Of a DNA stretch of 64,000 nucleotides, positions 1 through 9,394 are shown piece after piece (the stretch's first letter is position 1; each line of letters begins with the position of its first letter). The notes under the pieces are model-generated. The model had not been told where the DNA came from, did no database searches, and saw only the letters and a list, made by a program, of their open reading frames with translations. The DNA is from Vicia villosa (taxonomy: Eukaryota > Streptophyta > Magnoliopsida > Fabales > Fabaceae). The DNA lies in NCBI RefSeq assembly GCF_029867415.1, contig NC_081184.1, forward strand, positions 77,598,364 through 77,662,363, written 5' to 3'. Made by a program: the position numbers and the translations under genes.

Positions 1-1216
1 CAGCAAAGTCTTTGTCGAAGATTGACAAAGGACACTTTGAACACATCAGAGAAGTAGTCACCGATCCCTTAGCTGGAAGATCGACAACCATCTCTCCATT
101 CATGGAAGACAACATAAGACCCAATCTTTCAACACAATCAGAAGCAATAAAACAATGAGTAGCACCAGTATCAATAATAGTGATTAAAGGAGTACTATTA
201 ATGAAACATATACCTCTGATGAGTCGGTCTCCACTAGCTGTAGGAGTCCCAGCTAAAGAAAACACCTTTCCACCGGATTGTGCCTTCTTCTTTGGACACT
301 GGCTACCAATGTGTCCCTCTTCGCCGCACGTGAAACATACCATGTCCTTATGCTTGCAATCAAACATTGCATGTCCCATCTTACCACATCTGAAACACTT
401 CCTCGCATCAATAGTACAAGCATTGCTCTTATGACCAGGTTGACCACACTTAAAGCATACAATCCTAGCAGGAGCATCTCCCCCACTAGACCTCTGACCA
501 TGAGTAACTCTTTGTTTCCCTTTACCAGCATCATATGGTTTCCCACGGCTTTGTTGATTCTTTCCCCTTCTATCACTAACCATCTTGTGATGAGCATTAC
601 TATCTTCCTCAAAGATCCTACAATTGCCAACCAAATCAGAAAACAAACGGATCTTTTGATACCCAACAACCTTCTTAATCTCCGAGCGTAACCCATTCTA
701 AAACTTGATGCTCTTAGAAAATTCAGCACCTTCGCCATCAAAGTGAGGATAGAACTTAATCAACTCAGGGAACTTGGCAGCATACTCGGTCACAGACTTG
801 TTCCCTTGTGTCAACTATAGGAATTCTATCTCTTTCTTACCTCGAACATCTTCAGGATAGTACTTCCTCAGAAATTCCCTACGGAACACATTCCAAGTGA
901 CTTCCTCACCTGAAAACTCCAACCTAGCAAGCGTCTCCAACCACCAATCATCAGCTTCCTTAGCCAGCATATGAGTGCCATATCTGACCTTCTGAGCAGG
1001 AGTGCAATCCATAACATGGAAGATTCGCTCGAGCTCCTTCAACCAATCAAGAGCACACTCAGGGTCATGCGTACCCTTGAACACCGGCGGATTCTCCCTT
1101 TGGAAAGTCGCCAAACTACGAGATCCAACATTCTCGTCAACATTCGGTTAGTTCTGCATAACCTGAGCCATTTCTTCCAAAGCAGCAGCTATCGCAACAT
1201 CATTCCATCCAGCCAT
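1..1216 (-). pseudogene. Tekay/Del-type gag and protease (broken, cut by window edge)
   Basis: This is the gag-protease part of a Ty3/gypsy chromovirus-type polyprotein, which would build the virus-like particle and process it. On the minus strand gag starts at the ATG at 1216-1214. A retrotransposon-gag domain (WWLETLARLEF region) lies near 815-1114. Three CCHC zinc knuckles follow in tandem between about 470 and 290 (CFKCGQPGHKSNAC, CFRCGKMGHAMFDC, CFTCGEEGHIGSQC). The protease active site DTGATH lies near 175-150 and the frame runs out of the window. It is a pseudogene: in-frame stops occur at 1148-1150 (TAA), 815-817 (TAG) and 698-700 (TAG), with no frameshift, so decay is by point mutation only. 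RT, RNase H, integrase and chromodomain would lie to the left, outside the window. The Tekay/Del assignment rests on knuckle number, PBS and LTR structure. Confidence 0.85.
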
Positions 1217-1312
1217 AGAGTCACTACAACACAAAAACAATTCAGCACAAACAACAATACACGATTGTTATACTATACTACGACTCGACACTTGGCCAGA
1301 CAAGACCAACCT
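1217..1312 (-). other. Leader between PBS and gag
   Basis: This is a short untranslated stretch between the primer-binding site and the gag ATG of the minus-strand Tekay-type element. I see no motif of note in it. Confidence 0.6.
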
Positions 1313-1324
1313 GCTCTGATACCA
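1313..1324 (-). other. Primer-binding site, initiator tRNA-Met type
   Basis: The minus strand reads TGGTATCAGAGC directly next to the LTR. This is the usual plant PBS, complementary to the 3' end of initiator tRNA-Met. Its orientation confirms that the element is transcribed leftward and that 1325-3965 is its 5' LTR. Confidence 0.9.
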
Positions 1325-2815
1325 TTACACCCCAAATCTACCCCAAACATTTTTGTGGAAAATATCAGAGTATAAAAATTCTCAAATAGAATCAGGATGT
1401 TACACATTCAACATAAACATAAACCTGTCATGCTTTTTAAACTAATACATAACACTATCAGGATTTGAGTCATAACATATATCTCAACTTTTGAATAACA
1501 TATTATTCATAGCATAACCCAAACTTAGGTTCAACATGCAACAGATTCACAATGAATCAACAATTAAGACATAACATCTTTTAAATCATAAAAAGAAACA
1601 ATACAAACAACTCCTCAAATACATCATAGGGTTCAATAAGCAAATGAAAACATCAAGCAAGTGTTCATTTCCCCCTGAGTGCTACGTATCAGAGCAATGA
1701 CACCCAAAACTCGACTATAAGCGAAATCAGCTACTCATCTGGATTACCTGCACGTTACCCACGTGGAGGCAACATTCAAACAGAAAGGGGTGAGATATCA
1801 AACTATATAAATAGGATTATGATAAACCATATATTAGGTAAGGAATATAAATGAATCACCGTTTCACACAACATCAACATAAACAACGTAAAGAACATCA
1901 TGAAAGAATAGTCTTGATATCAACATATCGGCATCTTCAACAAATCAACAGATAAGCATCACAATGCATAAACAATAACTTTAACCAACAACAACTAACA
2001 ACGACTCGGATGCGACTCAACTATGCATATGCATGTGCTACCATTGGAGTAAAACTCCCAACTTAGAACATTGCCAGTAATTCTGAGGCATAAGGCAAAG
2101 CCTTCAACACGGTCACATATTAACATCACACCGTTCAACTTTATGTTATGCTATGCTATGCGGCAACATACAACAACCACAATTTGACAACGAAACAGCG
2201 ACATAACAATAAAACAACCACGGTCACATATCAACATCACACCGTTCCACTTTAGCCAAAAGCTCACAACACAACTTATCAATTCATAGCGTTATATACA
2301 CAATATCAAAATTTTCTATAATTCACACTATGAGACTATTCACATAACAATGCACAAAATAATCTTATTGGCAATCACAACATTAATCGCAACAAAAGCA
2401 TCCAAAACAAAATCACAAATTGCGGCCAATTCGCAAAATAATCGCAATATGCCAATATACCAAGTAAGCCAAAACAACTTCCAAACTAACATCTAAATAA
2501 TTAGATATCATGTTAATTATCAAAACAACATCATTGTATTAACAATATTTAATTCTCAACTTAATATTCAACCAAAACTCGGTTACGGTCAAATTCTCAA
2601 GATACCGTAAATTACCAATAAACCGAATAGTTAATCTAAGTTCAAATTTATTCCAATTAAATAGACTTATTGAAATTAATTCAACTATTAATTTAATCGA
2701 TCGATTAATATCCCACTATATTAATTTCCAGTCACTATTCTATGTCCAATTAGATTTTCATTTCATAAATCATCCCTCCTGTATTATCTATTATATATAT
2801 GTTTATTACATACTA

Positions 2816-2881
<66 letters not shown>

Positions 2882-3965
2882 AAATTGTGGCATAGAGGAA
2901 ATCAAGTAGGTGGATCACACAGCCAAAAAACCAGGCGCAAAAAAAAATACACATGTCCGCAGGACATCACCGCCCCCAACACACATTACCATCATCAATG
3001 TTCATTCATTTCATGTTGTTTTGACTACCTCCATAGATGTATTAAATTCATGATTTCCATTTGTTATCTTCTATATATTTCCTCTTTATTAACTAACATA
3101 TATATGTGCTATGAAGTAACAAGAGGTCAAAAAAAAAAAAGAAAAAGAAAAGGAAAGCTAACAGTAAGCCAAAACGCAAAAGAAGAAATTGGAATGAATG
3201 TGAGTAGCTATACATGTGTCTCACACAAAGCAAAATTTAGAAACACTTAACATAAGTAGGTATCGAAAATTATTGCAAATTCCAGACAGAAAATAAAATA
3301 TAACACCACACAATGACTAATTTATACCCAAAAACCCACATACAATCTATCATATTCCCATTTAGGTAATAAAAATCCCCCCTTACCTTGGATTGAGTGC
3401 AGCTCTAAGAAGATTCAGTGGAAAAATTGGAGAAAAATCGCACTTTAGAGCAACACTTTGGATCTCCTCTTCAAACCCTAACCCCTCTTTTCTTTCTCTC
3501 CCACGGTTTCCTCTTTCTTCTCTCTTTCTGATAACACTACTTCTATTCTACTTCTATTTTCAAAAATAGACTATATTAATTATTTAATACACAAATGGGC
3601 CTAACAAAATATACCCCTTAATATTTAGAGATGTCATTAATTAAGCCCAATATTATTTTCACACTTAATATAAAAATAATACTTCTACTAAAACTCCATT
3701 AAAATAAAATCCAATTATTTTAATATACCGACTTATTACTCAGTGTCTCATATTTTCGGTCTAAACTTAATTACTCAGAAAATTCCCAAAACGCTAAATA
3801 TTAAAACTCATTAATATTTTTAATACTAAAAATATTAAAATTATCGATTAAATGTCGATCCGCTATCCCGAATTAATACCGACTAAATCGCCCTAAAATG
3901 CAAAAATTTCAGAAAACATCACAAATGTCTAAATTAAGCAAATAATTATTTTTCCGCGTGTTACA
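1325..3965 (-). mobile_element. 5' LTR of minus-strand Tekay-type element
   Basis: The LTR is about 2.64 kb. On the minus strand it begins TGTAACACGCGG (at 3965) and ends GGGGTGTAA next to the PBS. TGTAACAC is the start also seen in the solo LTR at 28389. Internal landmarks shared with the other Tekay-type LTRs here are a splice-donor-like AAGGTAAGGG (plus positions 3380-3389, minus strand) and a segment near 1740-1800 that resembles 19690-19760. An (AT)n microsatellite has grown inside it. The 3' terminal dinucleotide is AA rather than CA, so that boundary is approximate. The matching LTR and the TSD partner of AGAGC (3966-3970) lie left of the window. Confidence 0.8.
2815..2879. repeat. (AT)n microsatellite
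   Basis: About 65 bp of pure TA dinucleotide inside the Tekay-type LTR, with no other function visible. Confidence 0.95.
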
Positions 3966-4467
3966 AGAGCGGTCTCCAATCCAAGGTAAGGGTGGGGTTC
4001 GATCTCTATAACCCGGATTATGATAAATCGTATGTTAGGTTTGGGTCGTATATTTCATCTTTGTATGTATGATTGATGATTGGTGGGTATGTAATGTTCT
4101 GAGATAAATTGCATGATGAACTGATGTTGTGTTGAATATTGATAGACTGTATCGGTTTGTGATGTTGTGAAAGTAATTCTTCAGAATTAATTGAATCGAT
4201 GGTGCTGTGATTAGTGAAATATATGAAGTTGTTGAATTTCTGGAAGTATGAAACGATTCTGGAAAATATATAGGTCAATTGAAGAACATAGGGGGAAGAA
4301 GAAAGTTGTGTGGTGGGGGCCACAGGAAAAGGGGGCGGGCGTTTCACTTGATGGGACGGGGGGCCAGGCCCATTTTATTTGTTTTCCTTGTTCTTCATAT
4401 TTTATATTATTCCTCCCTCCTTTTTCTTAGTTACGGAAAGTGAGTATACAAGTACATGAAGGGTAAT
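3966..4467 (+). mobile_element. Plus-strand Tekay-type LTR, left fragment
   Basis: This begins inside an LTR, at a segment matching the splice-donor region of the other Tekay-type LTRs (AAGGTAAGGG at 3983-3992 followed by a similar stretch). The first part of this LTR was displaced by the minus-strand Tekay insertion, whose edge is at 3965. The Athila-lineage element cuts it again after GTAAT (4463-4467) and it resumes at 18510. No coding capacity. Confidence 0.75.
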
Positions 4468-4774
4468 TGATCGCGACTTTACGTGTCTATAAATCTGATA
4501 ACTGCAAGTGCACAGTCGTGTCGTGTAGTTTTAAAAGATATCGAATCCACAGGGACTATGAATCGATCTACCGTTATCTAAGGTTACTATGTAAAGCTAG
4601 GAGTACTAAAATTTCGATTGTTCCTAAGGGAAAGTGATTGTGAGAAAATAAAGAATAATAATAAAAGACAGGTATCAGTATGTATTTCGTTTAACTAAAG
4701 GTGATCCGAAGGTCCATTGGCTTTTGCATAATCAAATTAAAAATCTTTACTAATTCAATTGATTAAAAATCCTC

Positions 4775-5170
4775 GTCTCAAACTTTCGCTCTGTTGAGTC
4801 AGACTACTATCCTAATCCTAATGTACGCTTTCGCCATCCCATTAGATTTTAGAAGAGCTTTTTGGAAACAACGTAATTAATAAAATGCCTATTTTATGAG
4901 GTTGTTATCTATTTAAATCTCCTAATCTCAAACTTTCGCTCTGTTGACTCGGAGCAAGCTAATATCCCTAACGTACGCTTTCGCCATCCCGCTCGAGTGT
5001 AAAAACAATTTTTGAAAATAAATAAGTTCCAATTAGTTTTAATACGCTTTCGCCATCCTTAAAACTAATGTCCTATGTCTACTATCTGGTTAAAGATCTC
5101 AAACTTTTGCTCTATTGATTTTAACCTTTGACCGTCTTAATCCCTCAAACTTCCGCTCTATTGGTTTTAA
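4775..5170. repeat. Interspersed short repeats in Athila LTR
   Basis: Two motifs alternate. CTCAAACTTTCGCTCTGTTG (with variants such as TTTTGCTCTATTG and TTCCGCTCTATTG) appears four times, and TACGCTTTCGCCATCC appears three times, with unrelated spacer between them. The same array is at about 17072-17465 in the other LTR. All copies share CTTTCGC, suggesting derivation from one word. The role is unknown; in the 5' LTR the array would lie downstream of the TATA box, in the transcribed region. Confidence 0.85.
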
Positions 5171-5700
5171 GACTTACTAATTAAATTAGACATATAAACC
5201 AAAAACAAGTGATAATTAATAAAACATAATTAAGCCAATTTATTTCGGATCCCTACGGTTAACTTACTTTACATACCGACACCTTTAGTAATTTAGCCAG
5301 ACATATTAATATGATTAAACATGCATAAATCGGTTCGGTTCATAATAATAAGCATATTAAATGGCATACAGTATATCATGCAATAAATATAAATATGGCG
5401 GTAAATAAAAACCTGAATTAAATAAATGGTAACTGGATCTTCAAGTACTGAACTTCCACCACAGGTTGGCTGGATCGTTCTTCGGAATTTAAATGGCAGA
5501 AAATAAAAACAAGGAAATAAAACGATAAATCTAACGTAAGGCTAGATCTATAAAAAGTTCACAACAATTTCCAGTGTAGAAATCGTTATGAGAAAATAAG
5601 TGTTTAAATGAAAGCAGAATAAAGGAAAACGGTTCGCGGTACAATTTCGGCAGCACTTCGTTGGCAGGAAATCGGACTCTTTGGAAGTGAGATAGCAGGT

Positions 5701-5712
5701 CCTATTTATAGG
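5701..5712 (-). promoter_or_regulatory. TATA box of Athila LTR
   Basis: The minus strand reads CCTATAAATAGG, a good plant TATA box, placed centrally in the LTR. The equivalent in the 5' LTR is at 17998-18009 and would drive genomic RNA. Start-site position is inferred, not seen. Confidence 0.65.
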
Positions 5713-5767
5713 AGAGGTTTTGTTGTGACGTTGCGTGAAAAGAGGAGCTTTTTTGCAGACTGGGCGT

Positions 5768-5909
5768 GGAGACGTGCGTCTCCGTTTCTTTAGGAGGCAG
5801 CTTGACTGACTTGAGACGTGCGTCTCAAGTGGAGAAGATGTAGGAACATGGAGACGTGCGTCTCCCTTTGCTGACGTGGCATAGAAGACGTGGAGACGTG
5901 CGTCTCCAC
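5768..5909. promoter_or_regulatory. Cluster of four GAGACG/CGTCTC palindromes upstream of TATA
   Basis: Inverted repeats with centre TG occur at 5768-5783, 5811-5828, 5850-5865 and 5890-5909. Arm length varies from 7 to 9 bp. The outermost bases differ between copies while staying complementary (GTGGAGACG/CGTCTCCAC versus TTGAGACG/CGTCTCAA). They lie about 57-198 bp upstream of the TATA box on the minus strand, a likely enhancer position. The same cluster is in the other LTR (18065-18206), and related copies occur at 8958-9067. Confidence 0.8.
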
Positions 5910-6212
5910 TTGCTGGGCAGGTTTGGGCCACGCGCCTTTGGTTCCATGGTGGGCTGAATATCTTTTTTGGGCCTTTTGGGTCCTAATTGCACCCCTCTTT
6001 CGCTTCAGCACTCTTTTTCGTCTTTTAAGCATAAATATTGGTCATTTAAGCTCTATTTTCTTTCCTTTTCGCAAATAGTCGTAATTGAAGTGTAAAACCT
6101 GAAACAAAGCAAATACTCGCGTAATATCATAATAAACTAACATAATAAACGGAAAATGCTATAAATATCTATGGATTTTAAGCTAAATATACGATATAAA
6201 ATCGTGTTATCA

Positions 6213-6230
6213 AATTCCCCCAGACTTGAA
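6213..6230 (-). other. Polypurine tract
   Basis: The minus strand reads AAGTCTGGGGGAATT immediately before the 3' LTR terminus TGATAACACG. This is the primer site for plus-strand DNA synthesis. A second, similar module lies at 7199-7240. Confidence 0.85.
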
Positions 6231-7198
6231 CCTTTGCTTGTCCTCACGCAAAATAATAAGATAAAGATAAATGAAACACACTCCCTCCACGTCGCTCGGT
6301 CATACTCAGCCACATAGTGTTCTTATTTGAAAATAGTGATAATGATCCTCGCAATAGACTTATAGTAGCGACACTAGACAACTCCCAGTATGCATACCAA
6401 TCCGAATCATGCCATTATAGCTCGACCTTTGACTTGTCATCATGTTTTACCCTTTTCATTCGTGCGCAATCACATTAAGCCCATTATCTCGACACGCACA
6501 TAGCAGAGTAGTCGGTTAGTGACTATGATCCTTCTCATGGAGTTCTGGCACAATAAGTGGTATACTCCTTAGCGCTCATTTGAGGATTGTGGGGAATAGG
6601 ACAATAGTCCTTCCTACCAAGTTCAGTACCAGATGACTTCTGAACCAATCAACAATGAGTTTTTAAATTCTTTGTATTTGAGAATTGCGACCGTTAGGTT
6701 AAATGATCTTGCGAGGATCACCTTACTTAGTAGGCACATTTCTTATTGTGGTTAAGCACATAATTATTATTATGAGGATCATACACTTATATCCATCGAC
6801 TCTCTGCGTAGTTGGTGTCTAAGACGGTGCCGACTGCTAGAATAAACTACTAAAGGTTACTTCAAAAATTAAAGTCGGTGGTTTTGGTATAAAGGGTATT
6901 CAAATCGGTTACGCATACTTGGGGTTTTAAAGTGTAGGGACAATAAGGATATTAACTTGAATCAATTTCTATGCGTTTAGTGTTTGAGTAGCTTCGTATT
7001 TCACGAACGTGTGGGGTTTGTATTTATCGTTTAGGAGCAAAATTTTTGTTATGGCTCAAGAAAATGGAAGAAAGGGTAATAACTACGGAATTATACATAT
7101 AAGACTTAAATTCCATAAATATTCTTTTATTGAATTAAAAAAAAATTACAAGGAAGGGAAATAAACTTGAAGGGAAAATAAACTAAAGAAAGTAATGC
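6231..7198. other. Athila 3' untranslated spacer
   Basis: Roughly 970 bp between the second polypurine-like module and the true PPT. No open frame longer than a few dozen codons and no recognised domain. It is part of the 3' untranslated region. Confidence 0.7.
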
Positions 7199-7240
7199 GA
7201 CTCCCCCAGACTTAGATGATGCAGTGTCCTCAATGCATGA
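7199..7240 (-). repeat. Second polypurine-tract-like module
   Basis: On the plus strand this reads CTCCCCCAGACTT, about ten bases, then GTCCTCAATGC. The true PPT region reads ATTCCCCCAGACTT, a similar gap, then GTCCTCACGC (6213-6248). The shared order suggests duplication of the 3' end module, with this copy just after the stop of the 431-codon ORF. Whether it primes DNA synthesis is unknown. Confidence 0.6.
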
Positions 7241-7307
7241 GAACTACTCCTCAATGTTGCGGTTGCGAGAACTGCTTGCGCCTCTTGTACGAACACGACG
7301 ACGTCTA

Positions 7308-8603
7308 TCAGTAGGAGAGCCATTCACGAACGTTAAGATCATGCAATTGTGTAGCAATTTCAGTGTATTGGCTTTCGTTCCTACTAGCATAGTCACGGTG
7401 TTCTTGTTGCATCTCTTGAATGAGCCTCAGTGTTTCATTTTGGTTTGTCTGCATAGCTTGAAAAAGTTGGTCTTGTCGTTGAATTGCAGCATACATTGCA
7501 TCAAGAGTGATAGGCGGAGGGTTGTTTTGAGGAGGTTGGTTGTCATCAGCGTGTCCTTGGTTGAGTCCTTCGTCATTTGCATCCATGGGTTCATTAGGAT
7601 GATCAGGTTGGTTATCTTGAGGATTGTCTTCAATAAGCCTCCAACGCTGAACATAACGGATGTTGATTCTTTCAGGGCACGGAAGGATGACATAAGGAAT
7701 CAGAACTTTGTTGACGACCAAGGTGTATCGGCCATCATGGCATGGTGAAACCAAGTGGGAGTCACGGCAATAGGTGAGGTCAAGTGATTGAGCAGGCATC
7801 ATGAGATGAGAGAGTGAAAGGAGCTCATCACCAAGACCTAAAGCACAGGCCAAGGAAGTAATAATTCCGCCAAACAGAAAGGGGTTTGTAGCGGGGGCGT
7901 TGACACAGCCTTGGATGTGTTGGAGCATAAACGGTGCGGCATTGAAACGAAGATTGTTTAGCGCACAGTAAAGGAAAAATAGTTCATGTTGATTTACCTT
8001 GTGGTTGTTGGATCTCGCAAAAAAAGTATGCCCCAAAACACGTTGAAAATAACGTATAGCGGGGTTTTGAATGTGAGAAGCATGTAGGTCCCTCCAACCA
8101 GTTTGAACTTCGCCAGTGAGATTAAACCACAGGTCGAAGGCATGTTGTTCCCTTGAACGACCATTGAGTTCTTGAAAGATAGTGCGGAGAGCATTTGGTG
8201 ACGTATTGAAATTCAAGTATGTAGCCACAACCTCTTGATCCAAAGTATATTCACGGTTGAACATCCTAAATTGGATGCTACCGGTTAAGAGTGGTTGATC
8301 AGAAGGAGTGTCGTAACTGAAAGAACTCAAGAATTCTAAGACGAGCGGCTCATAAGTAGGTACGAGTTCGGTACAAAGATGGTATAAGCTAGATTTAGTG
8401 AGCAAACGGGTAACACCATCAATGAGGCCTAGAGTTTCTAGACATTCGGTGTTCACAAATTTTGTGGGAACAACCGAACGTTCATAGAAAGCGAGGTATT
8501 TGGTTCTTTGAGCATCATTGTCGTCTTCTCGGAATATAACATTGTTAAGGTTAGGGGGTGGTCTCTCAGGACGCACACTACGGATGATTGAACGTGGGGG
8601 CAT
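7308..8603 (-). CDS. Athila accessory protein B (ORF after pol, second copy)
   Basis: 431 codons, ATG at 8603, open to the stop. It lies in the position where Athila elements carry an extra, sometimes called env-like, ORF. I see no signal peptide or membrane segment, so an envelope role is not supported. The N-terminal half is a globular domain with motifs EFLSS (residues 90-94), FRMF, NPAIRYF (180-186), ELF and GGIIT. A charged, Asn/Asp/Pro-rich linker follows near 335-365, then a Gln-rich probable coiled coil (about 370-425). The same domain order and motif spacing occur in the neighbouring 462-codon ORF, so the two are paralogues. They resemble the ATHILA ORF-1/plant-transposon-domain families as I remember them. 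Function is unknown. It is intact although gag-pol is not. Confidence 0.8.
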   Translation of the reverse strand: MPPRSIIRSVRPERPPPNLNNVIFREDDNDAQRTKYLAFYERSVVPTKFVNTECLETLGLIDGVTRLLTKSSLYHLCTELVPTYEPLVLEFLSSFSYDTPSDQPLLTGSIQFRMFNREYTLDQEVVATYLNFNTSPNALRTIFQELNGRSREQHAFDLWFNLTGEVQTGWRDLHASHIQNPAIRYFQRVLGHTFFARSNNHKVNQHELFFLYCALNNLRFNAAPFMLQHIQGCVNAPATNPFLFGGIITSLACALGLGDELLSLSHLMMPAQSLDLTYCRDSHLVSPCHDGRYTLVVNKVLIPYVILPCPERINIRYVQRWRLIEDNPQDNQPDHPNEPMDANDEGLNQGHADDNQPPQNNPPPITLDAMYAAIQRQDQLFQAMQTNQNETLRLIQEMQQEHRDYASRNESQYTEIATQLHDLNVREWLSY

Positions 8604-9394
8604 GATGAGTTTGAAAATGAAAAATAGAGATGATAGTAGAATGGTAGAAAAGAAATGGTATGAAGGTTGTGAAGAGTAAGAGTGGTGGTGGTGTGGTTTT
8701 ATAGTGAGGTTTGAAAATGGTGTGGTTAATGTAGAATTAAAATGGATTAATGGTGGTGTTTGAAGTTTGAATAGAATAGAGAAGTGGGAAATGAATGGAG
8801 TTTAAGAGGTGAATGATGGAGGATGAATGAGGTTTATGGAGTTTAAATGGAATAAATAGGGGAAGAATGAGGAAGAATGAATTTTGAAATTCAAATTCAA
8901 AATTCAAGAGGGAAAGAAAAATGGTCTGCGTGGTCAAATGCAGACTGCTGGCCTAGGGAGACGTGCGTCTCAGGCAGTCAGTCTGCTGGGGCAGAGCATG
9001 GAGACGTGCGTCTCCTGTCCCCTAAATAAATTCTGCTGGTCCCACATAGATGGAGACGTGCGTCTCCTGTTGCAGGCAAGTGGGTCACGCATGCAAGTGA
9101 CCAGACAGTGCTGACAGATACCATTAACAGCAAAAAGTGTCCATCAGTTCAGAACAGTGTCGGATTTTAATACTATTAACAGCAAAAAGTGATAACCAGG
9201 CAAATATATATAGCAGTTAATAACAGGGTAATATAACACAGTAGCAGTAATCAAAAGAAATTTGCATTTAATATTAAACCAGTACTGAGTGTTAATAGAA
9301 ACAGAAAGTAAAAGTGCAGAAAAATGAAAATCTAATCTAGGAATAGAAATTACTAAAACTAGAAATAAAATCTAATAGTCTAATACGGTAACAT
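8604..9394. other. Spacer between the two accessory ORFs, with palindromes
   Basis: About 790 bp without a credible gene. It contains three more palindromes of the LTR type, at 8958-8971, 9000-9015 and 9052-9067, separated by CTGCTGG-like words. The 8600-8900 part is rich in GA/TGG on the plus strand. It could hold a promoter for the 431-codon ORF, since these palindromes lie about 355-465 bp upstream of its ATG. That is inference. Confidence 0.7.

Larger units (their letters stand above)
4468..6212 (-). repeat. 3' LTR of Athila-lineage element
   Basis: 1745 bp. A TATA-like CCTATAAATAGG lies on the minus strand at 5701-5712. Four palindromes with core GAGACGTGCGTCTC lie just upstream of it (5768-5909). 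The part distal to the promoter (4770-5170) contains interspersed copies of two short motifs, CTCAAACTTTCGCTCT and TACGCTTTCGCCATCC. The ORF-like stretches across 5548-6078 are by-products of the palindromes and I do not call them genes. Confidence 0.93.

Noticed and set aside
5548..6078. ORFs of 127, 80 and 62 codons, also present at 17845-18375
   Set aside because: They lie in LTRs, are caused by the palindromic repeats on both strands and show no conserved domain.
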